Shown piece by piece: positions 12,091 through 24,219 of a stretch of 64,000 nt of DNA. The DNA is taken from the NCBI GenBank assembly GCA_022605955.1, contig JAKCOZ010000309.1:124001-188000 (forward strand). Reading direction: 5' to 3'. Made by a program: the position numbers and the translations under genes. This DNA is from Rallus limicola. Its lineage: Eukaryota; Chordata; Aves; Gruiformes; Rallidae. The notes under the pieces are model-generated. The model worked only from the letters and a program-made list of their open reading frames with translations. It was not told where the DNA came from and searched no databases. Positions within the stretch are counted from its first letter, which is position 1. The number at the start of each line of letters is the position of its first letter.

Positions 12091-13019
12091 TCAGCCTTTT
12101 CCTTTGCCTGGAAAGAAGGAACATAACTGCTACCTCCTACAGTGCTTTTCTCGGCCCTAGCAGACTGCTGTACAAAACATGCAAAACGTCCAGCAATAAC
12201 TCCCAAAGTAAAGAAGCTAGGACTGAAAGGCATAGCTTGTCTGAAACCTAATAACAGGACACACAAGCAGACCCTGTCACTTTGGCTCTCAGCCTTTTCC
12301 TTTGCCTGGAAAGAGGGAACATGCCTGGAACCTCCTACGGTGCTTTTCTCGGCCCTAGCAGACTGCAGTTCAAAACATGCTAAACGTCCAGCAATAACTC
12401 CCAAAGTAAAGAAGCTAGGACTGAAAGGCATAGCTTGTCTGAAACCTCCTAACAGGACACACAAGCTGACCCTGTCACTTTGGCTCTCAGCCTTTTCCTT
12501 TGCCTGGAAAGAGGGAACATGCCTGGAATCTCCTACGGTGCTTTTCTCGGCCCTAGCAGACTGCAGTTCAAAACATGCTAAACGTCCAGCAATAACTCCC
12601 AAAGTAAAGAAGCTAGGACTGAACGGCATAGCTTGTCTGAAACCTCCTAACAGGACACACAAGCAGACCCTGTCACTTTGGCTCTCAGCCTTTTCCTTTG
12701 CCTGGAAAGAGGGAACATGCCTGGAACCTCCTACGGTGCTTTTCTCGGCCCTAGCAGACTGCAGTTCAAAACATGCTAAACGTCCAGCAATAACTCCCAA
12801 AGTAAAGAAGCTAGGCATGAAAGGCATAGCTTGTCTGAAACCTCCTAACAGGACACACAAGCAGACCCTGTCACTTTGGCTCTCAGCCTTTTCCTTTGCC
12901 TGGAAAGAGGGAACATGCCTGGAACCTCCTACGGTGCTTTTCTCGGCCCTAGCAGACTGCAGTTCAAAACATGCTAAACGTCCAGCAATAACTCCCAAAG
13001 TAAAGAAGCTAGGCATGAA
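12030..13019 (+). repeat. 5-monomer HOR (990 bp), copy 1
   Basis: The unit is a CTGTACAAAAC monomer with CCTAATAAC, an AGGACTG monomer with AAGCTGACC and a GGAATCTCC ending, a CTGAACGG monomer, and two AGGCATG monomers, the last with ATAACTGC. The same order recurs exactly 990 bp on. Matching begins just after the AGGACTG/AGGCATG difference at about 12023. Confidence 0.88.
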
Positions 13020-14227
13020 AGGCATAGCTTGTCTGAAACCTCCTAACAGGACACACAAGCAGACCCTGTCACTTTGGCTCTCAGCCTTTTCCTTTGCCTG
13101 GAAAGAAGGAACATAACTGCTACCTCCTACAGTGCTTTTCTCGGCCCTAGCAGACTGCTGTACAAAACATGCAAAACGTCCAGCAATAACTCCCAAAGTA
13201 AAGAAGCTAGGACTGAAAGGCATAGCTTGTCTGAAACCTAATAACAGGACACACAAGCAGACCCTGTCACTTTGGCTCTCAGCCTTTTCCTTTGCCTGGA
13301 AAGAGGGAACATGCCTGGAACCTCCTACGGTGCTTTTCTCGGCCCTAGCAGACTGCAGTTCAAAACATGCTAAACGTCCAGCAATAACTCCCAAAGTAAA
13401 GAAGCTAGGACTGAAAGGCATAGCTTGTCTGAAACCTCCTAACAGGACACACAAGCTGACCCTGTCACTTTGGCTCTCAGCCTTTTCCTTTGCCTGGAAA
13501 GAGGGAACATGCCTGGAATCTCCTACGGTGCTTTTCTCGGCCCTAGCAGACTGCAGTTCAAAACATGCTAAACGTCCAGCAATAACTCCCAAAGTAAAGA
13601 AGCTAGGACTGAACGGCATAGCTTGTCTGAAACCTCCTAACAGGACACACAAGCAGACCCTGTCACTTTGGCTCTCAGCCTTTTCCTTTGCCTGGAAAGA
13701 GGGAACATGCCTGGAACCTCCTACGGTGCTTTTCTCGGCCCTAGCAGACTGCAGTTCAAAACATGCTAAACGTCCAGCAATAACTCCCAAAGTAAAGAAG
13801 CTAGGCATGAAAGGCATAGCTTGTCTGAAACCTCCTAACAGGACACACAAGCAGACCCTGTCACTTTGGCTCTCAGCCTTTTCCTTTGCCTGGAAAGAGG
13901 GAACATGCCTGGAACCTCCTACGGTGCTTTTCTCGGCCCTAGCAGACTGCAGTTCAAAACATGCTAAACGTCCAGCAATAACTCCCAAAGTAAAGAAGCT
14001 AGGCATGAAAGGCATAGCTTGTCTGAAACCTCCTAACAGGACACACAAGCAGACCCTGTCACTTTGGCTCTCAGCCTTTTCCTTTGCCTGGAAAGAAGGA
14101 ACATAACTGCTACCTCCTACAGTGCTTTTCTCGGCCCTAGCAGACTGCTGTACAAAACATGCAAAACGTCCAGCAATAACTCCCAAAGTAAAGAAGCTAG
14201 GACTGAAAGGCATAGCTTGTCTGAAAC
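13020..14227 (+). repeat. 5-monomer HOR (990 bp), copy 2
   Basis: This is the second copy of the unit at 12030, with every marker variant shared. Matching continues to about 14227 and fails at CCTTATAAC (14229), where copy 1 would predict CCTAATAAC. A third, diverged start of the unit (14122 onwards) follows and soon passes to a different order of monomers. Confidence 0.88.
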
Positions 14228-14940
14228 CTTATAACAGGACACACAAGCAGACCCTGTCACTTTGGCTCTCAGCCTTTTCCTTTGCCTGGAAAGAGGGAAC
14301 ATGCCTGGAAGCTCCTACGGTGCTTTTCTCGGCCCTAGCAGACTGCAGTTCAAAACATGCTAAACGTCCAGCAATAACTCCCAAAGTAAAGAAGCTAGGC
14401 ATGAAAGGCATAGCTTGTCTGAAACCTCCTAACAGGACACACAAGCAGACCCTGTCACTTTGGCTCTCAGCCTTTTCCTTTGCCTGGAAAGAGGGAACAT
14501 GCCTGGAACCTCCTACGGTGCTTTTCTCGGCCCTAGCAGACTGCAGTTCAAAACATGCTAAACGTCCAGCAATAACTCCCAAAGTAAAGAAGCTAGGACT
14601 GAAAGGCATAGCTTGTCTGAAACCTCCTAACAGGACACACAAGCAGACCCTGTCACTTTGGCTCTCAGCCTTTTCCTTTGCCTGGAAAGAGGGAACATGC
14701 CTGGAACCTCCTACGGTGCTTTTCTCGGCCCTAGCAGACTGCAGTTCAAAACATGCTAAACGTCCAGCAATAACTCCCAAAGTAAAGAAGCTAGGACTGA
14801 ACGGCATAGCTTGTCTGAAACCTCCTAACAGGACACACAAGCAGACCCTGTCACTTTGGCTCTCAGCCTTTTCCTTTGCCTGGATAGAGGGAACATGCCT
14901 GGAACCTCCTACGGTGCTTTTCTCGGCCCTAGCAGACTGC

Positions 14941-14950
14941 AGTTAAAAAC
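14941..14950 (+). other. AGTTAAAAAC variant (first of three)
   Basis: GCAGTTAAAAACATG replaces GCAGTTCAAAACATG, a single C-to-A change that makes TAA in the open plus frame. The same change occurs near 26031 and 28605, each just after a GGATAGAGG cassette. The shared context points to one mutation copied by block duplication. Confidence 0.88.
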
Positions 14951-15985
14951 ATGCTAAACGTCCAGCAATAACTCCCAAAGTAAAGAAGCTAGGCATGAAA
15001 GGCATAGCTTGTCTGAAACCTCCTAACAGGACACACAAGCAGACCCTGTCACTTTGGCTCTCAGCCTTTTCCTTTGCCTGGAAAGAAGGAACATACCTGC
15101 TACCTCCTACGGTGCTTTTCTCGGCCCTAGCAGACTGCAGTTCAAAACATGCTAAACGTCCAGCAATAACTCCCAAAGTAAATAAGCTAGGCATGAAAGG
15201 CATAGCTTGTCTGAAACCTCCTAACAGGACACACAAGCAGACCCTGTCACTTTGGCTCTCAGCCTTTTCCTTTGCCTGGAAAGAAGGAACATAAATGCTA
15301 CCTCCTACAGTGCTTTTCTCGGCCCTAGCAGACTGCAGTTCAAAACATGCTAAACGTCCAGCAATAACTCCCAAAGTAAAGAAGCTAGGCATGAAAGGCA
15401 TAGCTTGTCTGAAACCTCCTAACAGGACACACAAGCAGACCCTGTCACTTTGGCTCTCAGCCTTTTCCTTTGCCTGGAAAGAGGGAACATGCCTGGAACC
15501 TCCTACGGTGCTTTTCTCGGCCCTAGCAGACTGCAGTTCAAAACATGCTAAACGTCCAGCAATAACTCCCAAAGTAAAGAAGCTAGGCATGAAAGGCATA
15601 GCTTGTCTGAAACCTCCTAACAGGACACACAAGCAGACCCTGTCACTTTGGCTCTCAGCCTTTTCCTTTGCCTGGAAAGAAGGAACATACCTGCTACCTA
15701 TAAAAGTGCTTTTCTCGGCCCTAGCAGACTGCAGTTCAAAACATGCTAAACGTCCAGCAATAACTGCTAAAGTAAAGAAGCTAGGCATGAAAGGCATAGC
15801 TTGTCTGAAACCTCCTAACAGGACACACAAGCAGACTCTGTCACTTTGGCTCTCAGCCTTTTCCTTTGCCTGGAAAGAGGGAACATGCCTGGAACCTCCT
15901 ACGGTGCTTTTCTCGGCCCTAGCAGACTGCAGTTCAAAACATGCTAAACGTCCAGCAATAACTCCCAAAGTAAAGAAGCTAGGAC

Positions 15986-18900
15986 TGAAAGGCATAGCTT
16001 GTCTGAAACCTCCTAACAGGACACACAAGCAGACCCTGTCACTTTGGCTCTCAGCCTTTTCCTTTGCCTGGAAAGAAGGAACATACCTGCTACCTATAAA
16101 AGTGCTTTTCTCGGCCCTAGCAGACTGCAGTTCAAAACATGCTAAACGTCCAGCAATAACTGCTAAAGTAAAGAAGCTAGGCATGAAAGGCATAGCTTGT
16201 CTGAAACCTCCTAACAGGACACACAAGCAGACCCTGTCACTTTGGCTCTCAGCCTTTTCCTTTGCCTGGAAAGAGGGGACATGCCTGGAACCTCCTACGG
16301 TGCTTTTCTCGGCCCTAGCAGACTGCAGTTCAAAACTTGCTAAACGTCCAGCAATAACTCCCAAAGTAAAGAAGCTAGGACTGAAAGGCATAGCTTGTCT
16401 GAAACCTCCTAACAGGACACACAAGCAGACCCTGTCACTTTGGCTCTCAGCCTTTTCCTTTGCATGGAAAGAGGGAACATGCCTGGAACCTCCTACGGTG
16501 CTTTTCTCGGCCCTAGCAGACTGCAGTTCAAAACATGCTAAACGTCCAGCAATAACTCCCAAAGTAAAGAAGCTAGGCATGAAAGGCATAGCTTGTCTGA
16601 AACCTTATAACAGGACACACAAGCAGACCCTGTCACTTTGGCTCTCAGCCTTTTCCTTTGCCTGGAAAGAGGGAACATGCCTGGAACCTCCTACGGTGCT
16701 TTTCTCGGCCCTAGCAGACTGCAGTTCAAAACATGCTAAACGTCCAGCAATAACTCCCAAAGTAAAGAAGCTAGGCATGAAAGGCATAGCTTGTCTGAAA
16801 CCTCCTAACAGGACACACAAGCAGACCCTGTCACTTTGGCTCTCAGCCTTTTCCTTTGCCTGGAAAGAGGGAACATGCCTGGAAGCTCCTACGGTGCTTT
16901 TCTCGGCCCTAGCAGACTGCAGTTCAAAACATGCTAAACGTCCAGCAATAACTCCCAAAGTAAAGAAGCTAGGACTGAAAGGCATAGCTTGTCTGAAACC
17001 TCCTAACAGGACACACAAGCAGACCCTGTCACTTTGGCTCTCAGCCTTTTCCTTTGCCTGGAAAGAAGGAACATACCTGCTACCTCCTACAGTGCTTTTC
17101 TCGGCCCTAGCAGACTGCAGTTCAAAACATGCTAAACGTCCAGCAATAACTCCCAAAGTAAAGAAGCTAGGACTGAAAGGCATAGCTTGTCTGAAACCTC
17201 CTAACAGGACACACAAGCAGACCCTGTCACTTTGGCTCTCAGCCTTTTCCTTTGCCTGGAAAGAGGGAACATGCCTGGAAGCTCCTACGGTGCTTTTCTC
17301 GGCCCTAGCAGACTGCAGTTCAAAACATGCTAAACGTCCAGCAATAACTCCCAAAGTAAAGAAGCTAGGCATGAAAGGCATAGCTTGTCTGAAACCTCCT
17401 AACAGGACACACAAGCAGACCCTGTCACTTTGGCTCTCAGCCTTTTCCTTTGCCTGGAAAGAGGGAACATACCTGCTACCTCCTACAGTGCTTTTCTCGG
17501 CCCTAGCAGACTGCAGTTCAAAACACGCTAAACGTCCAGCAATAACTCCCAAAGTTAATAAGCTAGGCATGAAAGGCATAGCTTGTCTGAAACCTCCTAA
17601 CAGGACACACAAGCAGACCCTGTCACTTTGGCTCTCAGCCTTTTCCTTTGCCTGGAAAGAAGGAACATACCTGCTACCTCCTACAGTGCTTTTCTCGGCC
17701 CTAGCAGACTGCAGTTCAAAACATGCTAAACGTCCAGCAATAACTCCCCAAGTAAAGAAGCTAGGCATGAAAGGCATAGCTTGTCTGAAACCTTATAACA
17801 GGACACACAAGCAGACCCTGTCACTTTGGCTCTCAGCCTTTTCCTTTGCCTGGAAAGAGGGAACATGCCTGGAACCTCCTACGGTGCTTTTCTCGGCCCT
17901 AGCAGACTGCAGTTCAAAACATGCTAAACGTCCAGCAATAACTCCCAAAGTAAAGAAGCTAGGCATGAAAGGCATAGCTTGTCTGAAACCTCCTAACAGG
18001 ACACACAAGCAGACCCTGTCACTTTGGCTCTCAGCCTTTTCCTTTGCCTGGAAAGAGGGAACATGCCTGGAATCTCCTACGGTGCTTTTCTCGGCCCTAG
18101 CAGACTGCAGTTCAAAACATGCTAAACGTCCAGCAATAACTCCCAAAGTAAAGAAGCTAGGACTGAACGGCATAGCTTGTCTGAAACCTCCTAACAGGAC
18201 ACACAAGCAGACCCTGTCACTTTGGCTCTCAGCCTTTTCCTTTGCCTGGATAGAGGGAACATGCCTGGAACCTCCTACGGTGCTTTTCTCGGCCCTAGCA
18301 GACTGCAGTTCAAAACATGCTAAACGTCCAGCAATAACTCCCAAAGTAAAGAAGCTAGGCATGAAAGGCATAGCTTGTCTGAAACCTCCTAACAGGACAC
18401 ACAAGCAGACCCTGTCACTTTGGCTCTCAGCCTTTTCCTTTGCCTGGAAAGAAGGAACATACCTGCTACCTCCTACAGTGCTTTTCTCGGCCCTAGCAGA
18501 CTGCAGTTCAAAACATGCTAAACGTCCAGCAATAACTCCCAAAGTAAAGAAGCTAGGCATGAAAGGCATAGCTTGTCTGAAACCTCCTAACAGGACACAC
18601 AAGCAGACCCTGTCACTTTGGCTCTCAGCCTTTTCCTTTGCCTGGAAAGAGGGAACATGCCTGGAAGCTCCTACGGTGCTTTTCTCGGCCCTAGCAGACT
18701 GCAGTTCAAAACATGCAAAACGTCCAGCAATAACTCCCAAAGTAAAGAAGCTAGGACTGAAAGGCATAGCTTGTCTGAAACCTCCTAACAGGACACACAA
18801 GCAGACCCTGTCACTTTGGCTCTCAGCCTTTTCCTTTGCCTGGAAAGAGGGAACATGCCTGGAACCTCCTACGGTGCTTTTCTCGGCCCTAGCAGACTGC

Positions 18901-19452
18901 AGTTCAAAACATGCTAAACGTCCAGCAATAACTCCCAAAGTAAAGAAGCTAGGCATGAAAGGCATAGCTTGTCTGAAACCTCCTAACAGGACACACAAGC
19001 AGACCCTGTCACTTTGGCTCTCAGCCTTTTCCTTTGCCTGGAAAGAAGGAACATAACTGCTACCTCCTACAGTGCTTTTCTCGGCCCTAGCAGACTGCTG
19101 TACAAAACATGCAAAACGTCCAGCAATAACTCCCAAAGTAAAGAAGCTAGGCATGAAAGGCATAGCTTGTCTGAAACCTCCTAACAGGACACACAAGCAG
19201 ACCCTGTCACTTTGGCTCTCAGCCTTTTCCTTTGCCTGGAAAGAGGGAACATGCCTGGAACCTCCTACGGTGCTTTTCTCGGCCCTAGCAGACTGCAGTT
19301 CAAAACATGCTAAACGTCCAGCAATAACTCCCAAAGTAAAGAAGCTAGGCATGAAAGGCATAGCTTGTCTGAAACCTCCTAACAGGACACACAAGCAGAC
19401 CCTGTCACTTTGGCTCTCAGCCTTTTCCTTTGCCTGGAAAGAGGGAACATGC
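15986..19452 (+). repeat. 16-monomer HOR, dispersed third copy
   Basis: This block matches 7274-10740 at an offset of 8712 bp (44 monomers). It shares GAGGGGAC, TTTGCATGG, CCTTATAAC, GTTAATAAG, TCCCCAAG, GGATAGAGG, CATGCAAAACG, the ATAACTGC variant (10341 and 19053) and the first CTGTACAAAAC monomer. It begins after AGGACTG at 15981 and ends at 19452, where the GGAAGCTCC ending of the partner is GGAACCTCC here. One internal patch, 17765-17796, differs. The extended match shows that a segment larger than one HOR unit was duplicated. Confidence 0.88.
17765..17796 (+). other. Short variant patch inside HOR copy 3 (possible gene conversion)
   Basis: The monomer marked by TCCCCAAG continues as AGGCATG then CCTTATAAC here. 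In both other copies (near 5866 and 9034) the same monomer continues as AGGACTG then CCTCCTAAC. Flanking markers keep register on both sides. A tract of at least about 30 bp therefore seems to have been copied from a CCTTATAAC monomer without gain or loss of length. A double crossover within the array would give the same result. Confidence 0.75.
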
Positions 19453-20073
19453 CTGGAACCTCCTACGGTGCTTTTCTCGGCCCTAGCAGACTGCAGTTCA
19501 AAACATGCTAAACGTCCAGCAATAACTCCCAAAGTAAAGAAGCTAGGCATGAAAGGCATAGCTTGTCTGAAACCTCCTAACAGGACACACAAGCAGACCC
19601 TGTCACTTTGGCTCTCAGCCTTTTCCTTTGCCTGGAAAGAAGGAACATACCTGCTACCTTCTAAAGTGCTTTTCTCGGCCCTAGCAGACTGCAGTTCAAA
19701 ACACGCTAAACGTCCAGCAATAACTCCCAAAGTAAAGAAGCTAGGCATGAAAGGCATAGCTTGTCTGAAACCTCCTAACAGGACACACAAGCAGACCCTG
19801 TCACTTTGGCTCTCAGCCTTTTCCTTTGCCTGGAAAGAAGGAACATACCTGCTACCTCCTACAGTGCTTTTCTCGGCCCTAGCAGACTGCAGTTCAAAAC
19901 ATGCTAAACGTCCAGCAATAACTCCCAAAGTAAAGAAGCTAGGACTGAAAGGCATAGCTTGTCTGAAACCTCCTAACAGGACACACAAGCAGACCCTGTC
20001 ACTTTGGCTCTCAGCCTTTTCCTTTGCCTGGAAAGAGGGAACATGCCTGGAACCTCCTACGGTGCTTTTCTCG

Positions 20074-21000
20074 GCCCTAGCAGACTGCAGTTCAAAACAT
20101 GCTAAACGTCCAGCAATAACTCCCAAAGTAAAGAAGCTAGGACTGAAAGGCATAGCTTGTCTGAAACCTCCTAACAGGACACACAAGCAGACCCTGTCAC
20201 TTTGGCTCTCAGCCTTTTCCTTTGCCTGGAAAGAGGGAACATGCCTGGAACCTCCTACGGTGCTTTTCTCGGCCCTAGCAGACTGCAGTTCAAAACTTGC
20301 TAAACGTCCAGCAATAACTCCCAAAGTAAAGAAGCTAGGACTGAAAGGCATAGCTTGTCTGAAACCTCCTAACAGGACACACAAGCAGACCCTGTCACTT
20401 TGGCTCTCAGCCTTTTCCTTTGCCTGGAAAGAGGGAACATGCCTGGAATCTCATACGGTGCTTTTCTCGGCCCTAGCAGACTGCAGTTCAAAACATGCTA
20501 AACGTCCAGCAATAACTCCCAAAGTAAAGAAGTTAGGACTGAACGGCATAGCTTGTCTGAAACCTCCTAACAGGACACACAAGCAGACCCTGTCACTTTG
20601 GCTCTCAGCCTTTTCCTTTGCCTGGATAGAGGGAACATGCCTGGAAGCTCCTACGGTGCTTTTCTCGGCCCTAGAAGACTGCAGTTCAAAACATGCTAAA
20701 CGTCCAGCAATAACTCCCAAAGTAAAGAAGCTAGGCATGAAAGGCATAGCTTGTCTGAAACCTCCTAACAGGACACACAAGCAGACCCTGTCACTTTGGC
20801 TCTCAGCCTTTTCCTTTGCCTGGAAAGAAGGAACATACCTGCTACCTCCTACAGTGCTTTTCTCGGCCCTAGCAGACTGCAGTTCAAAACATGCTAAACG
20901 TCCAGCAATAACTCCCAAAGTAAAGAAGCTAGGACTGAAAGGCATAGCTTGTCTGAAACCTCCTAACAGGACACACAAGCAGACCCTGTCACTTTGGCTC
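20074..21000 (+). repeat. Duplicated block, partner of 11164-12090
   Basis: All diagnostic variants of the block at 11164 appear here at +8910 bp. The two part at the right end: this copy continues with a type A cassette, whereas the 12.1 kb copy continues with a type B ATAACTGC cassette and enters the 5-monomer HOR. It sits between the third 16-monomer HOR copy and another 5-monomer HOR copy, in the same order as its partner. Confidence 0.85.
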
Positions 21001-21447
21001 TCAGCCTTTTCCTTTGCCTGGAAAGAGGGAACATGCCTGGAACCTCCTACGGTGCTTTTCTCGGCCCTAGCAGACTGCAGTTCAAAACATGCTAAACGTC
21101 CAGCAATAACTCCCAAAGTAAAGAAGCTAGGCATGAAAGGCATAGCTTGTCTGAAACCTCCTAACAGGACACACAAGCAGACCCTGTCACTTTGGCTCTC
21201 AGCCTTTTCCTTTGCCTGGAAAGAGGGAACATGCCTGGAACCTCCTACGGTGCTTTTCTCGGCCCTAGCAGACTGCAGTTCAAAACATGCTAAACGTCCA
21301 GCAATAACTCCCAAAGTAAAGAAGCTAGGCATGAAAGGCATAGCTTGTCTGAAACCTCCTAACAGGACACACAAGCAGACCCTGTCACTTTGGCTCTCAG
21401 CCTTTTCCTTTGCCTGGAAAGAAGGAACATAACTGCTACCTCCTACA

Positions 21448-22437
21448 GTGCTTTTCTCGGCCCTAGCAGACTGCTGTACAAAACATGCAAAACGTCCAGC
21501 AATAACTCCCAAAGTAAAGAAGCTAGGACTGAAAGGCATAGCTTGTCTGAAACCTTATAACAGGACACACAAGCAGACCCTGTCACTTTGGCTCTCAGCC
21601 TTTTCCTTTGCCTGGAAAGAGGGAACATGCCTGGAACCTCCTACGGTGCTTTTCTCGGCCCTAGCAGACTGCAGTTCAAAACATGCTAAACGTCCAGCAA
21701 TAACTCCCAAAGTAAAGAAGCTAGGACTGAAAGGCATAGCTTGTCTGAAACCTCCTAACAGGACACACAAGCTGACCCTGTCACTTTGGCTCTCAGCCTT
21801 TTCCTTTGCCTGGAAAGAGGGAACATGCCTGGAATCTCCTACGGTGCTTTTCTCGGCCCTAGCAGACTGCAGTTCAAAACATGCTAAACGTCCAGCAATA
21901 ACTCCCAAAGTAAAGAAGCTAGGACTGAACGGCATAGCTTGTCTGAAACCTCCTAACAGGACACACAAGCAGACCCTGTCACTTTGGCTCTCAGCCTTTT
22001 CCTTTGCCTGGAAAGAGGGAACATGCCTGGAAGCTCCTACGGTGCTTTTCTCGGCCCTAGCAGACTGCAGTTCAAAACATGCTAAACGTCCAGCAATAAC
22101 TCCCAAAGTAAAGAAGCTAGGCATGAAAGGCATAGCTTGTCTGAAACCTCCTAACAGGACACACAAGCAGACCCTGTCACTTTGGCTCTCAGCCTTTTCC
22201 TTTGCCTGGAAAGAGGGAACATGCCTGGAACCTCCTACGGTGCTTTTCTCGGCCCTAGCAGACTGCAGTTCAAAACATGCTAAACGTCCAGCAATAACTC
22301 CCAAAGTAAAGAAGCTAGGCATGAAAGGCATAGCTTGTCTGAAACCTCCTAACAGGACACACAAGCAGACCCTGTCACTTTGGCTCTCAGCCTTTTCCTT
22401 TGCCTGGAAAGAAGGAACATAAATGCTACCTCCTACA
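21448..22437 (+). repeat. 5-monomer HOR, dispersed copy
   Basis: The five-monomer order of the 12.0-14.2 kb HOR recurs here. Two markers differ: CCTTATAAC replaces CCTAATAAC, and the third monomer ends GGAAGCTCC. The last cassette is ATAAATGC rather than ATAACTGC, and another CTGTACAAAAC monomer begins at 22438, after which the order changes. Its position after 16.0-21.0 kb mirrors the 7-14 kb region, so it is part of a larger mosaic duplication. Confidence 0.85.
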
Positions 22438-24219
22438 GTGCTTTTCTCGGCCCTAGCAGACTGCTGTACAAAACATGCAAAACGTCCAGCAATAACTCCC
22501 AAAGTAAAGAAGCTAGGACTGAAAGGCATAGCTTGTCTGAAACCTTATAACAGGACACACAAGCAGACCCTGTCACTTTGGCTCTCAGCCTTTTCCTTTG
22601 CCTGGAAAGAGGGAACATGCCTGGAACCTCCTACGGTGCTTTTCTCGGCCCTAGCAGACTGCAGTTCAAAACATGCTAAACGTCCAGCAATAACTCCCAA
22701 AGTAAAGAAGCTAGGACTGAAAGGCATAGCTTGTCTGAAACCTCCTAACAGGACACACAAGCAGACCCTGTCACTTTGGCTCTCAGCCTTTTCCTTTGCC
22801 TGGAAAGAGGGAACATGCCTGGAACCTCCTACGGTGCTTTTCTCGGCCCTAGCAGACTGCAGTTCAAAACATGCTAAACGTCCAGCAATAACTCCCAAAG
22901 TAAAGAAGCTAGGCATGAAAGGCATAGCTTGTCTGAAACCTCCTAACAGGACACACAAGCAGACCCTGTCACTTTGGCTCTCAGCCTTTTCCTTTGCCTG
23001 GAAAGAGGGAACATGCCTGGAACCTCCTACGGTGCTTTTCTCGGCCCTAGCAGACTGCAGTTCAAAACATGCTAAACGTCCAGCAATAACTCCCAAAGTA
23101 AAGAAGCTAGGCATGAAAGGCATAGCTTGTCTGAAACCTCCTAACAGGACACACAAGCAGACCCTGTCACTTTGGCTCTCAGCCTTTTCCTTTGCCTGGA
23201 AAGAAGGAACATACCTGCTACCTATAAAAGTGCTTTTCTCGGCCCTAGCAGACTGCAGTTCAAAACATGCTAAACGTCCAGCAATAACTGCTAAAGTAAA
23301 GAAGCTAGGCATGAAAGGCATAGCTTGTCTGAAACCTCCTAACAGGACACACAAGCAGACTCTGTCACTTTGGCTCTCAGCCTTTTCCTTTGCCTGGAAA
23401 GAGGGAACATGCCTGGAACCTCCTACGGTGCTTTTCTCGGCCCTAGCAGACTGCAGTTCAAAACATGCTAAACGTCCAGCAATAACTCCCAAAGTAAAGA
23501 AGCTAGGACTGAAAGGCATAGCTTGTCTGAAACCTCCTAACAGGACACACAAGCAGACCCTGTCACTTTGGCTCTCAGCCTTTTCCTTTGCCTGGAAAGA
23601 GGGAACATGCCTGGAACCTCCTACGGTGCTTTTCTCGGCCCTAGCAGACTGCAGTTCAAAACATGCTAAACGTCCAGCAATAACTCCCAAAGTAAAGAAG
23701 CTAGGCATGAAAGGCATAGCTTGTCTGAAACCTCCTAACAGGACACACAAGCAGACCCTGTCACTTTGGCTCTCAGCCTTTTCCTTTGCCTGGAAAGAAG
23801 GAACATACCTGCTACCTCCTACGGTGCTTTTCTCGGCCCTAGCAGACTGCAGTTCAAAACATGCTAAACGTCCAGCAATAACTCCCAAAGTAAAGAAGCT
23901 AGGCATGAAAGGCATAGCTTGTCTGAAACCTTATAACAGGACACACAAGCAGACCCTGTCACTTTGGCTCTCAGCCTTTTCCTTTGCCTGGAAAGAGGGA
24001 ACATGCCTGGAACCTCCTACGGTGCTTTTCTCGGCCCTAGCAGACTGCAGTTCAAAACATGCTAAACGTCCAGCAATAACTCCCAAAGTAAAGAAGCTAG
24101 GCATGAAAGGCATAGCTTGTCTGAAACCTCCTAACAGGACACACAAGCAGACCCTGTCACTTTGGCTCTCAGCCTTTTCCTTTGCCTGGAAAGAGGGAAC
24201 ATGCCTGGAACCTCCTACG

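Noticed and set aside
14117..14302. Short minus-strand frame of 61 residues, recurring near 21.4, 22.4, 25.4, 26.8 and 29.4 kb
   Set aside because: It appears only where a CTGTACAAAAC monomer also carries CCTTATAAC, in an otherwise closed frame. It is a by-product of that haplotype.
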